From: DATJGR01 sp963780795
Lineage (GTDB): Bacteria; Pseudomonadota; Gammaproteobacteria; Pseudomonadales; Azotimanducaceae
Assembly: GCA_963780795.1 (NCBI GenBank)
Contig: CAWADH010000005.1
Span: 124,001 to 188,000, forward strand
Direction: 5' to 3'
Length of the DNA stretch: 64,000 bases
In this document: one piece after another, positions 49,279 through 57,065 of the stretch
How the letters are laid out: the number at the start of each line of letters is the position of its first letter
Position numbering within the stretch: the first letter of the stretch is position 1
The notes under the pieces: generated by a model
Databases searched by the model: none
What the model was told of the DNA's origin: nothing
What the model saw: only the letters and a program-made list of their open reading frames with translations
Position numbers and translations under genes: made by a program

Positions 49279-50205
49279 TCAGTCGAACACGCCGCGCGGA
49301 TTGCGCGCCATCAGAGAATAGTCAGGGCCGGCGTGCTGCCATCCATACGGCTGCTTGCCGCCGAGCAGCACGCCGAAGCGCTCGTCGTTGGCATGCCGCT
49401 GCAACACGTCGGCCGGCACCGCGTCGCCATGCCGCTCCTGCGTTTGCACGAACTGGCGGTTGAAGTACACCGCCAGGTTCATGCGCACGCCGGGCAGTTC
49501 GCGCCGGAACGAGCCGTGCCAGGTGTTGCCGTGCCACACCACCGCGTCGCCGGGCGAAAGGTCCATCGGCACCACGCCCGGAGGGTCGTTCCATTTCACG
49601 TCGGCAAGCGAATCGCCGCTGCGCAAACGTTCCGCCAGTTCCGCACCGGTGAGCCCCAACGCTCTGAAATTCTCGTACGCCGTGGGTTGGCGCATCAGTC
49701 GGTGGCTGCCCGGGACCATCGCCAGCGCGCCGGCCTCGCGGCTGTACGGCGTGAGCGCGTAATTCACGTTGGCGACCATCGACGTCGCCGAGAACGGCGG
49801 TGGAATGCCGTTGCCGTTGTCGGAATGCAGCATCAGCGGCGCGCCGCCGGGTGCACGGAAGTGGCAGCCGAGACTCGACAGCAGACAACTCTCGCCGAGC
49901 AGATACGTGATCAGCGCCAGCGGCTTCTGCTCCATCAGGATCTCTTCGAAGATCTCGTCGTCGTACAACAGATACGGGATGTACTGCATGCCGGTGAACG
50001 CAGCGCCCGATTCCGCATCGATGTCGACCTTGCGCGACGTGGTGCGCTCGACTCGAGCGACGATGGCGCGCTTCGCACGCTCGATCTGCCCCTTCGACAG
50101 CACGTTGGGAATCGTCGTGTAACCCTGCGCCTCCAGCTCGCGCAGATTGTCGTTCAGCCCGAGCGCCTGGATGTTGTCGAGAATGCGCTGCAACGGCTGC
50201 TGCAT
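49279..50205 (-). CDS. Phytanoyl-CoA dioxygenase (PhyH) family protein, copy 3
   Basis: 308 aa, Fe(II)/2-oxoglutarate oxygenase. Metal ligands are His and Asp of LMLHSDNGNG and the distal His in GNTWHGSFRR, after the turn PGDAVVWHGNTWHGS. Other marks are ALAMVPGSHRL and the N-terminal GYTTIPNVLSKGQIERAK. Copies 1-3 are clearly diverged from each other. It is transcribed behind an alpha/beta hydrolase (4-nt gap), repeating the esterase-PhyH pairing at 29480-31335. The substrate is unknown. Confidence 0.85.
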   Translation of the reverse strand: MQQPLQRILDNIQALGLNDNLRELEAQGYTTIPNVLSKGQIERAKRAIVARVERTTSRKVDIDAESGAAFTGMQYIPYLLYDDEIFEEILMEQKPLALITYLLGESCLLSSLGCHFRAPGGAPLMLHSDNGNGIPPPFSATSMVANVNYALTPYSREAGALAMVPGSHRLMRQPTAYENFRALGLTGAELAERLRSGDSLADVKWNDPPGVVPMDLSPGDAVVWHGNTWHGSFRRELPGVRMNLAVYFNRQFVQTQERHGDAVPADVLQRHANDERFGVLLGGKQPYGWQHAGPDYSLMARNPRGVFD

Positions 50206-50209
50206 GGAT

Positions 50210-50998
50210 TCAAACCTCCAGATGGGTGTGCATGAACGCGATCGCGGCGCGGATGATCTCGCGCGAGCGCTTGTCGTCGTTCAAGGCGTCGAAGCCGTGC
50301 TTGCCTTGCGGGTGATTCATGAGCGTGAGCGGCGCATTGGCGGCGAGCGCCGCCGCCGCGAACTGGTCGATGACCGCGTTCAGCGGCGCCACGTCGAGAC
50401 CGGCGCGCGCAACGAAGATCGGCGGCACCTTTCCGCCGGGTTCTCCGTAGAACGCCGCGGGCGAATACTGCCGCAGGAATTCCGGCGCACCTTCGTCCGC
50501 GTGCAGCGGCGAATGCCGGATGTCGAGAAACGCATAGAACGCGAGCAGGCACCGCACGAACTCCGTATCCGGTCCGAGACCGGTACCGAGCAGCGGCCCG
50601 CCGGCGGAAAACCCCAACAGGCACACCCGGTCGCGATCGACGTGCAATGCCTCGGCATTGTCGCGGGCATGCGCGATGGCGGCGCGAACGTCCGCGCCGG
50701 CCTGCACCAGATTGGCTTTCGGAAATCCGAGGCGGTGATTGAACGTGACGCCGACAAAACCGCTCGCAGCCAGCAGGCGTCCCCACGTCTGGAACAGCGG
50801 CCAGTCTTTGGCGAGCACACCGGGCGCGACGCCGCCGTGCACGAGCAGAACAACGGGGCGCCTGTCGGCACGCGAAAGTCCCGCCGGCACGTAGGCATCA
50901 AGCAGCAGACCGCTGTCCGTGTCGGGGCGATAGCGCCGGTTGGTGTGCACCTGCACGTCGTCCATGCCGGGCACCGAGTAAACGATGGGTGTGGTCAC
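50210..50998 (-). CDS. Alpha/beta hydrolase (esterase/BD-FAE type)
   Basis: 262 aa. Oxyanion segment LLVHGGVAPG, nucleophile Ser131 in LLGFSAGG, acid/His parts FVARAGLDVAPLN and NHPQGKHGFDAL. The fold is that of dienelactone/esterase-like carboxylester hydrolases, cytoplasmic. GTG 50998 has GAGGA 7 nt upstream; the upstream frame is not supported. It precedes PhyH copy 3 by 4 nt, so the pair is co-translated. Confidence 0.82.
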   Translation of the reverse strand: MTTPIVYSVPGMDDVQVHTNRRYRPDTDSGLLLDAYVPAGLSRADRRPVVLLVHGGVAPGVLAKDWPLFQTWGRLLAASGFVGVTFNHRLGFPKANLVQAGADVRAAIAHARDNAEALHVDRDRVCLLGFSAGGPLLGTGLGPDTEFVRCLLAFYAFLDIRHSPLHADEGAPEFLRQYSPAAFYGEPGGKVPPIFVARAGLDVAPLNAVIDQFAAAALAANAPLTLMNHPQGKHGFDALNDDKRSREIIRAAIAFMHTHLEV

Positions 50999-51074
50999 GG
51001 TGAATCCTCGTGGCCGCACTGTAAGGCCTCCGACGCAGCACTTCCAAACGGCGTCGCGTCGAGTCCGCGAGAAC

Positions 51075-51138
51075 AAGTCAAATGCCGGTGCCAGGCACTG
51101 GTCGTTGGACCGGTGCCTGGCACCGGCGATGACTTATT
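51075..51138. repeat. REP-like palindromic repeat pair, locus 4
   Basis: A degenerate core GGTGCCAGGCACT (51087-51099, one mismatch) and a perfect core GGTGCCTGGCACC (51112-51124) in opposite orientation, with outer arms AAGTCA (51075-51080) and TGACTTATT (51130-51138). It fills most of the gap between the hydrolase and the small gene at 51144, both transcribed leftwards. Confidence 0.9.
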
Positions 51139-51143
51139 GATCT

Positions 51144-51314
51144 TCAGGTGTCGTCGCAGGTGCGACCGCGTCTGCGTCGACCCGAGCAGGTGAACTGCTC
51201 CTCGTCTCGCCTGCGGCGCTTCTCGGCGCGCCGGTGCAAAAGGTGGACGATCAGCGTGGGGCCGACGACCAGGCACAGCATCGCCGCCAGCAGAATGAAG
51301 TGTTCGGTTGTCAC
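51144..51314 (-). CDS. Small membrane protein with basic tail (56 aa)
   Basis: A short frame starting with GTG at 51314, with GAGG 9 nt upstream. It reads TTEHFILLAAMLCLVVGPTL followed by IVHLLHRRAEKRRRRDEE and a Cys-containing, very basic end (CSGRRRRGRTCDD). One membrane helix with a positively charged cytoplasmic tail is predicted. No family recognised. The stop is 6 nt from the palindromic repeat. Confidence 0.45.
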   Translation of the reverse strand: MTTEHFILLAAMLCLVVGPTLIVHLLHRRAEKRRRRDEEQFTCSGRRRRGRTCDDT

Positions 51315-51420
51315 GAAGATGCGCCTCGGGCCGGCGCGGATAGCAGGGAGGCGGCATCCTAGTCAGCCGCGCGCGCGAATACCTGTCGTGACGCGCCAAT
51401 CGGCGGTCGCGGCCGGCCAC

Positions 51421-51885
51421 TCAACCGCGCAGGCCGATTCCGCCGAGTTGCAGTACCACCACCGCGACCATCGCGGTGAGACAGTTGAGGTGATCGCGAT
51501 AGATCCGCCTCGCGAGTTGCGTCTGCAGTGCCGGTGGGTCCTGCGCGCCGCCGAGTCTCACGGCATTGCCAACCGTGCGCGCCGCGGCGAGCCCGATCGC
51601 ACCGGCCGCGAATGCCAGCGACGCGATGCTGATTGCGCGCGGCGTGTCGCCGATCATGACTTCGGCAATCAGCACCGCCAGCGTTGCCAGCATCACGAGG
51701 CTGATCAGCCGGTTCATCGGCGTCGCTTCAGTGGTGACCCGCCGGTAGTACGCGACGATCGACCCAAGCACCGGGCCCGGCAGCACGTCGCCGCGATGCT
51801 TGCGCGTCTGCACGTCGAACATCAGGTCGAACCACAACACGGCTGTCAGGAATCCTGCGCCGGTCGCCGCGCACGCGTTCAGCAC
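51421..51885 (-). CDS. Four-helix membrane protein, unknown function
   Basis: 154 aa. Four hydrophobic segments: TGAGFLTAVLWFDLMFDV, ISLVMLATLAVLIAEVMIG, ISIASLAFAAGAIGLAAA, and NCLTAMVAVVVLQLGG. The WFDLMFDVQ start and NxYRD-like loop (RRIYRDHLNCLTA) suggest one of the small conserved membrane families. GTG 51885 overlaps the kinase stop (TGA at 51881-51879), so translation is coupled; ribosome site weak. It may be co-expressed with the kinase and aminotransferase, but no direct link to their reaction is evident. Confidence 0.6.
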   Translation of the reverse strand: MLNACAATGAGFLTAVLWFDLMFDVQTRKHRGDVLPGPVLGSIVAYYRRVTTEATPMNRLISLVMLATLAVLIAEVMIGDTPRAISIASLAFAAGAIGLAAARTVGNAVRLGGAQDPPALQTQLARRIYRDHLNCLTAMVAVVVLQLGGIGLRG

Positions 51886-52880
51886 GGCGGCTCGAACGTT
51901 CTGCACTGCGCGCAGACGGTCTCTCTCAACCACTGGAAGTACTCTGCCGTATCCAGTTCCGGCCGCTGGTTGATCCAGCCGATCACCGCCATGCCGCGGA
52001 TCAGCAGGAACATCGGTATCAGTGCGAGCGCGTCGTCCGAAATGTCGCGCGTCGATCGATAGCCGCGCACGAAGGCGCGCTCGATCGCCGCGAATTCGCC
52101 GCGCGTCTGCGAATGAAACAACGCAACGGCCGCATCGTACTGATGCCAGCCGAACCCCGAGTCGTCGAAGTCGATCACCGTGAGGCGATCGCCGTTCACC
52201 AGCAGATTGCCCGGATGCAGGTCTGCGTGAATCACGCTGAACGTGCGCGCATCGCGGCCGAAACGATCCAGTGCAGCACGGATGCGCGCGCGCGTTTCGA
52301 GCAGCAGCGACCGCTCGGCGAGAGACAGACCGGGGTGTTCCCAGAACCGTCCCCAGAACGGCGCCTCCCCCATCAGACCATCGGTGTCGAGCGCGTGCCG
52401 CCTGAAACCCTCGGGCGTCCGCCAACCGCTCGCCTGATCGTGCATCGCGGCAGCGATCACCCCGAGTTGCTCGAAGTAGCGCTCGACCTCGCCAACACTT
52501 TCGCTCTGCCGCAACACCTCGGCGAGCACTCTGCCTTCCGTCCAGCGCGACACACCGGCATAGCGATGCTCGCCGGTGGCCGCGACCGATACGCCGACGT
52601 AGTCGCGGCCGTCGCGTGCATTCAGCGGCGGCGGCACCGCGATGCCTGCGTCGGCGAGCGCGCGGATCCACGTGCGTTCCGACACCAGTTCGTCCAGCGA
52701 GTGATAACCGGGTCTGTGCAGGCGCAACACGTATGCCGCGCCGTCCGTCGCATCGTGAACGCGGAACGTCACGTTCTCGGAGACCGAGACGAGTTCGAGC
52801 CCGGTGGGGTCGATCGGAAACGCGTTCAGCGCGTCGCGCGCGGCCGGCGTATACGCTTCCGACGCCGCGGCTTTATCCAT
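51879..52880 (-). CDS. Aminoglycoside-phosphotransferase-like (APH) small-molecule kinase
   Basis: 333 aa. Kinase core motifs: nucleotide loop VSENVTFRVHD, catalytic loop VIHADLHPGNLL and metal-binding IDFDDSGFGW. Relatives include homoserine kinase II, SrkA and the hydroxylysine kinase HYKK/AGPHD1. Its start overlaps the class III aminotransferase stop by 8 nt, so the two are coupled. Because hydroxylysine kinase pairs with a class III phospho-lyase, phosphorylation of hydroxylysine, ethanolamine or a related amino alcohol is a reasonable guess, not shown by the sequence. Confidence 0.8.
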   Translation of the reverse strand: MDKAAASEAYTPAARDALNAFPIDPTGLELVSVSENVTFRVHDATDGAAYVLRLHRPGYHSLDELVSERTWIRALADAGIAVPPPLNARDGRDYVGVSVAATGEHRYAGVSRWTEGRVLAEVLRQSESVGEVERYFEQLGVIAAAMHDQASGWRTPEGFRRHALDTDGLMGEAPFWGRFWEHPGLSLAERSLLLETRARIRAALDRFGRDARTFSVIHADLHPGNLLVNGDRLTVIDFDDSGFGWHQYDAAVALFHSQTRGEFAAIERAFVRGYRSTRDISDDALALIPMFLLIRGMAVIGWINQRPELDTAEYFQWLRETVCAQCRTFEPPC

Positions 52881-54159
52881 CGATTTCGGCGAGCGTTGCG
52901 TCGAATGCGGCGAGGAACTCGTCGGCGTGATTCTGCTTGAACACGAGCGGCGGCCGGATCTTCACGACGTTGCCGAAGATGCCGGCGTTGCTCGTCAGGA
53001 AGCCTTTGTCTTTGAGCCCGTTGACCACGTCGACCGCGCGCTCGCGATCCGGTGTTTTGCCGTCGCGGTCTTTCACCATCTCGATGCCGATGAAGAGACC
53101 TTCGCCGCGCACGTCGCCGATCGCCGCACAGCGCGGCTTGCGTTCACTCAGCGCGCGTTTCAGTTCGGCGCCCACCGCTGCGGCGTTCTCGCGCAGCCGA
53201 TCGCGTTCGATGATGTCGAGCACCGTCATGCCAACGGCGGCCTGCAGCGGACTCGAGGCGAACGTGTTGAAGTAGTGCGTGGCGGCGCGGAACTTGTCGA
53301 CCAGCGCTTTGCTCGCCGCCGTTGCCGCGAGCGGCAGGCCATTGCCCATCGGTTTGCCGGTTACGACGATGTCGGGCGTGAAGCCGGTGACCTCGTAACC
53401 CCACCATCGGCCCGTTCTGCAGTAGCCGGCCTGCACTTCGTCGGCGATCACCAGGCCGCCTGCGGCGTGCACCATTTCGGCGGCGCGCGGCATGAAGCCG
53501 CGCGGCACGTCCGGGAGACCTTCGTTCGCGAAGATGGAACAGACGATCAGTCCGGCGAAGCCGCTGCCGTTCGACTCCAGATGCCGGATCTCACGCTGCA
53601 GCCGTTCCAGATACGCATCGACGAGCACGGCATCGGAGGCACCGGCAACCAGCGGCCGATATCGCTCGGGAAACGGAAACGCCCGCACGTCCGACGCGTT
53701 CGGCTGATCGCCGCGCGTGCGCGTGAGCACGCCGACAGCCTCGCTGTTGCCGTGGTAGGTGGCGTTGGTGCAGACGATGCCGCGCCTGCCGGTGGCGATC
53801 CGCGCCATCCGCAACGCCACTTCGTTCGCTTCGGTGCCGGAGCAGCTGAACACCACGCTCTCGACGGCATGCTCGTGCAGTTTGGCCAGCCGCTCCGCGA
53901 ACTCGATGATTCCTTCGTGCAGATAACGGCTGTGCACGTTGAGCGTCGCCTGCTGCTTCGCCATCGCTTCGACGACCTGCGGGTTGGCATGCCCCACGCA
54001 CGGCACGTTGTTGTACATGTCCACGTAGCGGCGGCCGTCGGCGTCGAACAGATACACGCCGTCGCCGCGCACGATGTGCAGGGGCGTGGTGTAGAACAAC
54101 TGCGCACCCGTACCGAGCGCGCGATCGCGACGCGCGACCAACGAAGCGATTGTAGTCAT
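52873..54159 (-). CDS. Class III PLP-dependent aminotransferase or amine phospho-lyase
   Basis: 428 aa. PLP lysine Lys269 (VVTGKPMGNGLP), cofactor Asp240 (VIADEVQAGYCRTG) and the phosphate loop SCSGTEANE at about 105-113. YVDMYNNVPCVGHANPQVVEAM and the HSRYLH region match the AGXT2L/phospho-lyase branch that removes phosphate and ammonia from O-phosphoethanolamine or 5-phosphohydroxylysine. ATG 54159 has GAGG 7 nt upstream; ATG 54171 has none. The coupled APH kinase downstream supports a kinase-lyase route, but an ordinary omega-aminotransferase cannot be ruled out. Confidence 0.85.
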   Translation of the reverse strand: MTTIASLVARRDRALGTGAQLFYTTPLHIVRGDGVYLFDADGRRYVDMYNNVPCVGHANPQVVEAMAKQQATLNVHSRYLHEGIIEFAERLAKLHEHAVESVVFSCSGTEANEVALRMARIATGRRGIVCTNATYHGNSEAVGVLTRTRGDQPNASDVRAFPFPERYRPLVAGASDAVLVDAYLERLQREIRHLESNGSGFAGLIVCSIFANEGLPDVPRGFMPRAAEMVHAAGGLVIADEVQAGYCRTGRWWGYEVTGFTPDIVVTGKPMGNGLPLAATAASKALVDKFRAATHYFNTFASSPLQAAVGMTVLDIIERDRLRENAAAVGAELKRALSERKPRCAAIGDVRGEGLFIGIEMVKDRDGKTPDRERAVDVVNGLKDKGFLTSNAGIFGNVVKIRPPLVFKQNHADEFLAAFDATLAEIDG

Positions 54160-54282
54160 CGACGGCCTCATGGAATTGAACGCGCAGCGCGCGCGAAGGG
54201 CGCTATTCTGCCGAATATTGCCGGCTCGGGGAAACGCGCGTTCCGCCTCGGATTCCCAACGGTTTCATAAAGGTGCTCGGGC

Positions 54283-54294
54283 TGCAAAATTGCA
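54283..54294. promoter_or_regulatory. Palindrome TGCAA-AA-TTGCA upstream of the secreted-protein gene
   Basis: A 12-bp palindrome lies 81 nt before the GTG of the secreted-protein gene. Two related words, TGCAAATTCGCA and CGCAAATTTGCA, lie in front of the convergent LysR gene (55619-55630 and 55693-55704). A shared binding site for that LysR protein is an inference from similarity and position. Confidence 0.35.
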
Positions 54295-54374
54295 CTTTCG
54301 TTTGCAGGCAACGGGCTGACCGATCGATTGTGCCCCGTTACCGTTCTTCTCACTGTTACCCATGGAGAAGAACC

Positions 54375-54719
54375 GTGAAATCGTCCGACCTCATCCGCAG
54401 CGCAAGTCTCGCCGCCGCACTCGCCGTCTCGGGAATCGCCAACGCGGCCGCGCTCGAAACCGAAGCGCTCAACGCGTGCGCGCGCGCAACCGCCGATGCG
54501 AGTCACGCATCGCACCTCGACGTGGTGCGCTTCGTCGACCACGCCGGACGCGGCAGTTACGAGTACTGGATCAACGCAGACGTTACACCTGCAAAGCGCA
54601 GCTACTGCCGCACGCGGCAGGGCGAGGTGTCGCAGATCCTGAATTTCGACGGACTCTGGAGCGGCAACACGCCGCACCGTCCGCATGCAGATCAGACGGC
54701 GAGTTCCAGCGAGCTGTGA
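54375..54719 (+). CDS. Small secreted protein, unknown function
   Basis: 114 aa. A signal peptide (VKSSDLIRSASLAAALAVSGIANA) is cleaved probably before ALETEAL. The mature part has two Cys (NACARATAD and SYCRTRQGE), a strand-rich core (VVRFVDHAGRGSYEYWINA) and a His-rich end (TPHRPHADQ). GTG 54375 is preceded by GGAGAA at 6 nt; the longer frame lacks a site and a signal peptide. It overlaps the 3' end of the convergent LysR gene by 28 bp. No family recognised. Confidence 0.6.
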   Translation: MKSSDLIRSASLAAALAVSGIANAAALETEALNACARATADASHASHLDVVRFVDHAGRGSYEYWINADVTPAKRSYCRTRQGEVSQILNFDGLWSGNTPHRPHADQTASSSEL

Positions 54720-55603
54720 CCAACGGTGGCTTTGAGTCCGCCTTCGAACGCCGGACGCAGGCGTTTGAACGTGCCGACGAGGTGGTCGGCGAAGGTACGC
54801 ACCCGCTGCACGTTGCGTAGTTGCGGGTGATACAGCATCCACGCGTGCGGATATCGGAACGGATGTGCGTCGGAGATGCGCATCAGCCGCGGATCGCTTT
54901 CGGCGACGTAGCACGGGAACTCACCCACGCCGGCGCCGGAAGCGACCAGTTCGCTCGACGCATCGATGTGGCTCGCGCTCGCAACGAAGCGCGCCTTCGG
55001 CAGCCACTGCCGCGCCCACGGCGAAATGGTGCGCTCGCCTGACGTACCGATGAACGGCACTTCGGCGGAACGGTCGATGACGGTTCCGATTGCCGCATAG
55101 AGCGCCGAGTTCAGATCGACGAGTTTGCGGCCCACCAGCGTTTCGGGCGGCGACTCGGTGAGCCGGATCGCGATGTCCGCCTCCATCAGCTCCAGGTCTT
55201 CGGCCGAGTTGGTGACGTTCATCTCGACGATCAGCCGCGGGTGCTGCGCCATGAATGCAGCCACGTCGCTCGCGATCAGTTTCGCCACGCCGCTCGTCAG
55301 CGTGACGCGAATCGTCCCCTCGATGCGCTCGTCACGGCCGAACACGCGCCGCCCGAGACCGTGCAGGGCGCCGTCGATGCCCTCGGCCACGGCGAGCACG
55401 TCGCGGCCCGACTGCGTCAGCACCAGATTGCGGCCGCGGCGCTCGAACAGCGTGGCGCCGAACGCCCGTTCCAGATCGGTGATGCGCCGCGACACCGTGG
55501 TGCGGTTGACGCCGAGCCGTTCCGCCGCCTTCGGCAGCGAATCGGTGGTGGCGAGTGCGAGGAAGTGTTGCAGGTCCGACCAGTCCAACATCGGTTCCAA
55601 CAT
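54692..55603 (-). CDS. LysR-family transcriptional regulator
   Basis: 303 aa. Helix-turn-helix: LDWSDLQHFLALATTDSLPKAAERLGVNRTTVSRRITDLERAFGATLFERRGRNLVLTQSGRDVL. The effector domain follows from about residue 90 (GTIRVTLTSGVAKLIASDV). ATG 55603 is chosen because GGAGGA lies 7 nt upstream; ATG 55591 is an alternative. Its promoter contains two palindromes that fit LysR sites. The 3' end overlaps the convergent secreted-protein gene. Confidence 0.88.
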   Translation of the reverse strand: MLEPMLDWSDLQHFLALATTDSLPKAAERLGVNRTTVSRRITDLERAFGATLFERRGRNLVLTQSGRDVLAVAEGIDGALHGLGRRVFGRDERIEGTIRVTLTSGVAKLIASDVAAFMAQHPRLIVEMNVTNSAEDLELMEADIAIRLTESPPETLVGRKLVDLNSALYAAIGTVIDRSAEVPFIGTSGERTISPWARQWLPKARFVASASHIDASSELVASGAGVGEFPCYVAESDPRLMRISDAHPFRYPHAWMLYHPQLRNVQRVRTFADHLVGTFKRLRPAFEGGLKATVGHSSLELAV

Positions 55604-55618
55604 CGGCGGATCCTCCGG

Positions 55619-55704
55619 TGCAAATTCGCAAACGAGCCGCGATCATAACGCCGTATCGGTGCACGCTGCCGTGCACGGATGTATCACCGTCGCGCAAATT
55701 TGCA
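55619..55704 (-). promoter_or_regulatory. lysR promoter region with palindromic boxes
   Basis: TGCAAATTCGCA (55619-55630) and CGCAAATTTGCA (55693-55704, with perfect core GCAAATTTGC) flank a stretch with two GTGCAC palindromes (GGTGCACG-CTG-CCGTGCACGG, 55658-55678). Spacing between the two A/T-rich boxes is 74 bp. Together they look like recognition and activation half-sites of an autoregulated LysR protein. No clear -10/-35 pair was assigned. Confidence 0.45.
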
Positions 55705-55721
55705 CTCGAATTCCGCGAGCG

Positions 55722-56477
55722 TTACTTCGGCGGCGTGCGCCGCCAGCCTGCGTCGGACTCCGACCGATAACCGTCGAACAGCCGTCCGCCCTCCGGGGCG
55801 AGGATCTCGTCGGCGACCGCGAACAAGCTCGCCGGTTCACCGAGGAACGCGGCGTCGAAGGCCGCGTCGAATCGCGCCGTAAGCGCAGCGTCGACCCGCG
55901 CCAGGCGTCGCGGCAGGGTCTTGGAATGCGCGCCCCAGTGTCGTCGCGAACGCAGGTAGTGATTCGCGAGGAGATGGAACAGTTGGGCGACGATGGCGCG
56001 ATATTCGCCGTCGTTGCGCGGCGCGATCAGATCGTCCAGTTGGCCGGTGATCGTGTATCTCGAGTAATCCGTTTCGGCTGCGGACCACGGCGGCGGACCT
56101 GCGGCCAGCAGCTCATCGGCGCGCGCCTTGATGCGCCCGTTCAGCGCCGTCGTTCCCGGAACCGGCATACCGTCGTAAACCATCCACAGCATCGAGCCGA
56201 CCCCCGATTTCAGATCCTGCTCGAGAAAGTAGTACTCGATCGTCTCGTCGTCGTGCGCGAACACTTCCACCGGCCAGCCGCGATGCACGAACGATTCGCG
56301 AAAGCTGCGCGGCAGCTTCGGAAACAGCACGACCAGATCGAGATCGGAGGTGGCGGTGGCCTCGCCGCGCGTGATCGAACCGGCGAGCAGCAGGCTGTCG
56401 GCGCCTGCGTAGCGCGTCGACAGAATTTCTGCGGCTGCCTCGAACGGATCGACCCGCGCTGCGTCGGGAACCGGCAC
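55722..56477 (-). CDS. Nucleotidyltransferase-domain protein
   Basis: 251 aa. The polymerase-beta-like signature is LLLAGSITRGEATATSDLDLVVLFPK (GS-x3-RG...SDLDL), followed by VEVFAHD with the third acidic residue. This is a family of adenylyl/nucleotidyltransferases; the C-terminal half (LFHLLANHYLRSRRHWG onward) is helical and its substrate is unknown. Start GTG 56477 lies 1 nt behind the ferritin-like stop, so translation is probably coupled. It may regulate or modify something in the same unit. Confidence 0.75.
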   Translation of the reverse strand: MPVPDAARVDPFEAAAEILSTRYAGADSLLLAGSITRGEATATSDLDLVVLFPKLPRSFRESFVHRGWPVEVFAHDDETIEYYFLEQDLKSGVGSMLWMVYDGMPVPGTTALNGRIKARADELLAAGPPPWSAAETDYSRYTITGQLDDLIAPRNDGEYRAIVAQLFHLLANHYLRSRRHWGAHSKTLPRRLARVDAALTARFDAAFDAAFLGEPASLFAVADEILAPEGGRLFDGYRSESDAGWRRTPPK

Positions 56478-56478
56478 G

Positions 56479-56937
56479 TCAGGGTTTGCGGTACGCCGCG
56501 ATGTCGCCGGGCGTGCGCAGCATCTTGTCCACTTCGCCGGCGTGCAGTTCTTCGGCGCTGATCATCTCGCGCGCGTATTCCTCGAGCATCACCGAGCTGC
56601 CCTGCACTACTTCCAGCAGTTCCTTGTACAGCGCCAACGCCTCGCCTTCGCTCTGCAGCGACTCGCGCAGAATCGCCGCGATATCGTGGTGATGGCTTTC
56701 CAGCAGCGGACCGATTGCGAGCGACGGGTGATCGCCGAGATGCGTCACCATTTCTCCCGCGCGCTGCGCGTGCACCAGCGCCTCGTCGGCCTGCGCGCGC
56801 AACCACGACACGATCGGTATCCGGTTGTAGCCGAACACCAGCAGCGAGTAGTGCGTGTAGCGCACCACGCCCGCGAGCTCCATTTCCAGAATCTTGTTGA
56901 GCAGCGCAACGGTTCGGCTCTTGTTCAGTTCGGCCAT
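56479..56937 (-). CDS. Bacterioferritin-like (ferritin-like domain) protein
   Basis: 152 aa, four-helix bundle. Diiron ligands are visible: Glu in LEMELAGVVRYTHYSL, Glu in WLRAQADEALVHAQRAGEMV (ExxxH pattern), Glu in GEALALYKELLEV, and Glu/His in EEYAREMISAEELHAGEVD. It stores iron or oxidises it. It is close to bacterioferritin but lacks a clear haem methionine. ATG 56937 has AGGAG 7 nt upstream. The nucleotidyltransferase follows directly. Confidence 0.85.
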   Translation of the reverse strand: MAELNKSRTVALLNKILEMELAGVVRYTHYSLLVFGYNRIPIVSWLRAQADEALVHAQRAGEMVTHLGDHPSLAIGPLLESHHHDIAAILRESLQSEGEALALYKELLEVVQGSSVMLEEYAREMISAEELHAGEVDKMLRTPGDIAAYRKP

Positions 56938-57065
56938 GTTCGGTCTCCTGATGCAGCGAAAGAGGTCCGACTATTTACAACGGGGCCGCTGCGTTTGCAC
57001 GGTGTTTGGACGCTGCACCGCGTCGGCGATACCTCTGCACGCGCAGACCCGTTACTCTTGCCGGC

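Noticed and set aside
34978..51138. CRISPR array
   Set aside because: The repeats are short palindromes in pairs at distant gaps without regular spacers or cas genes.
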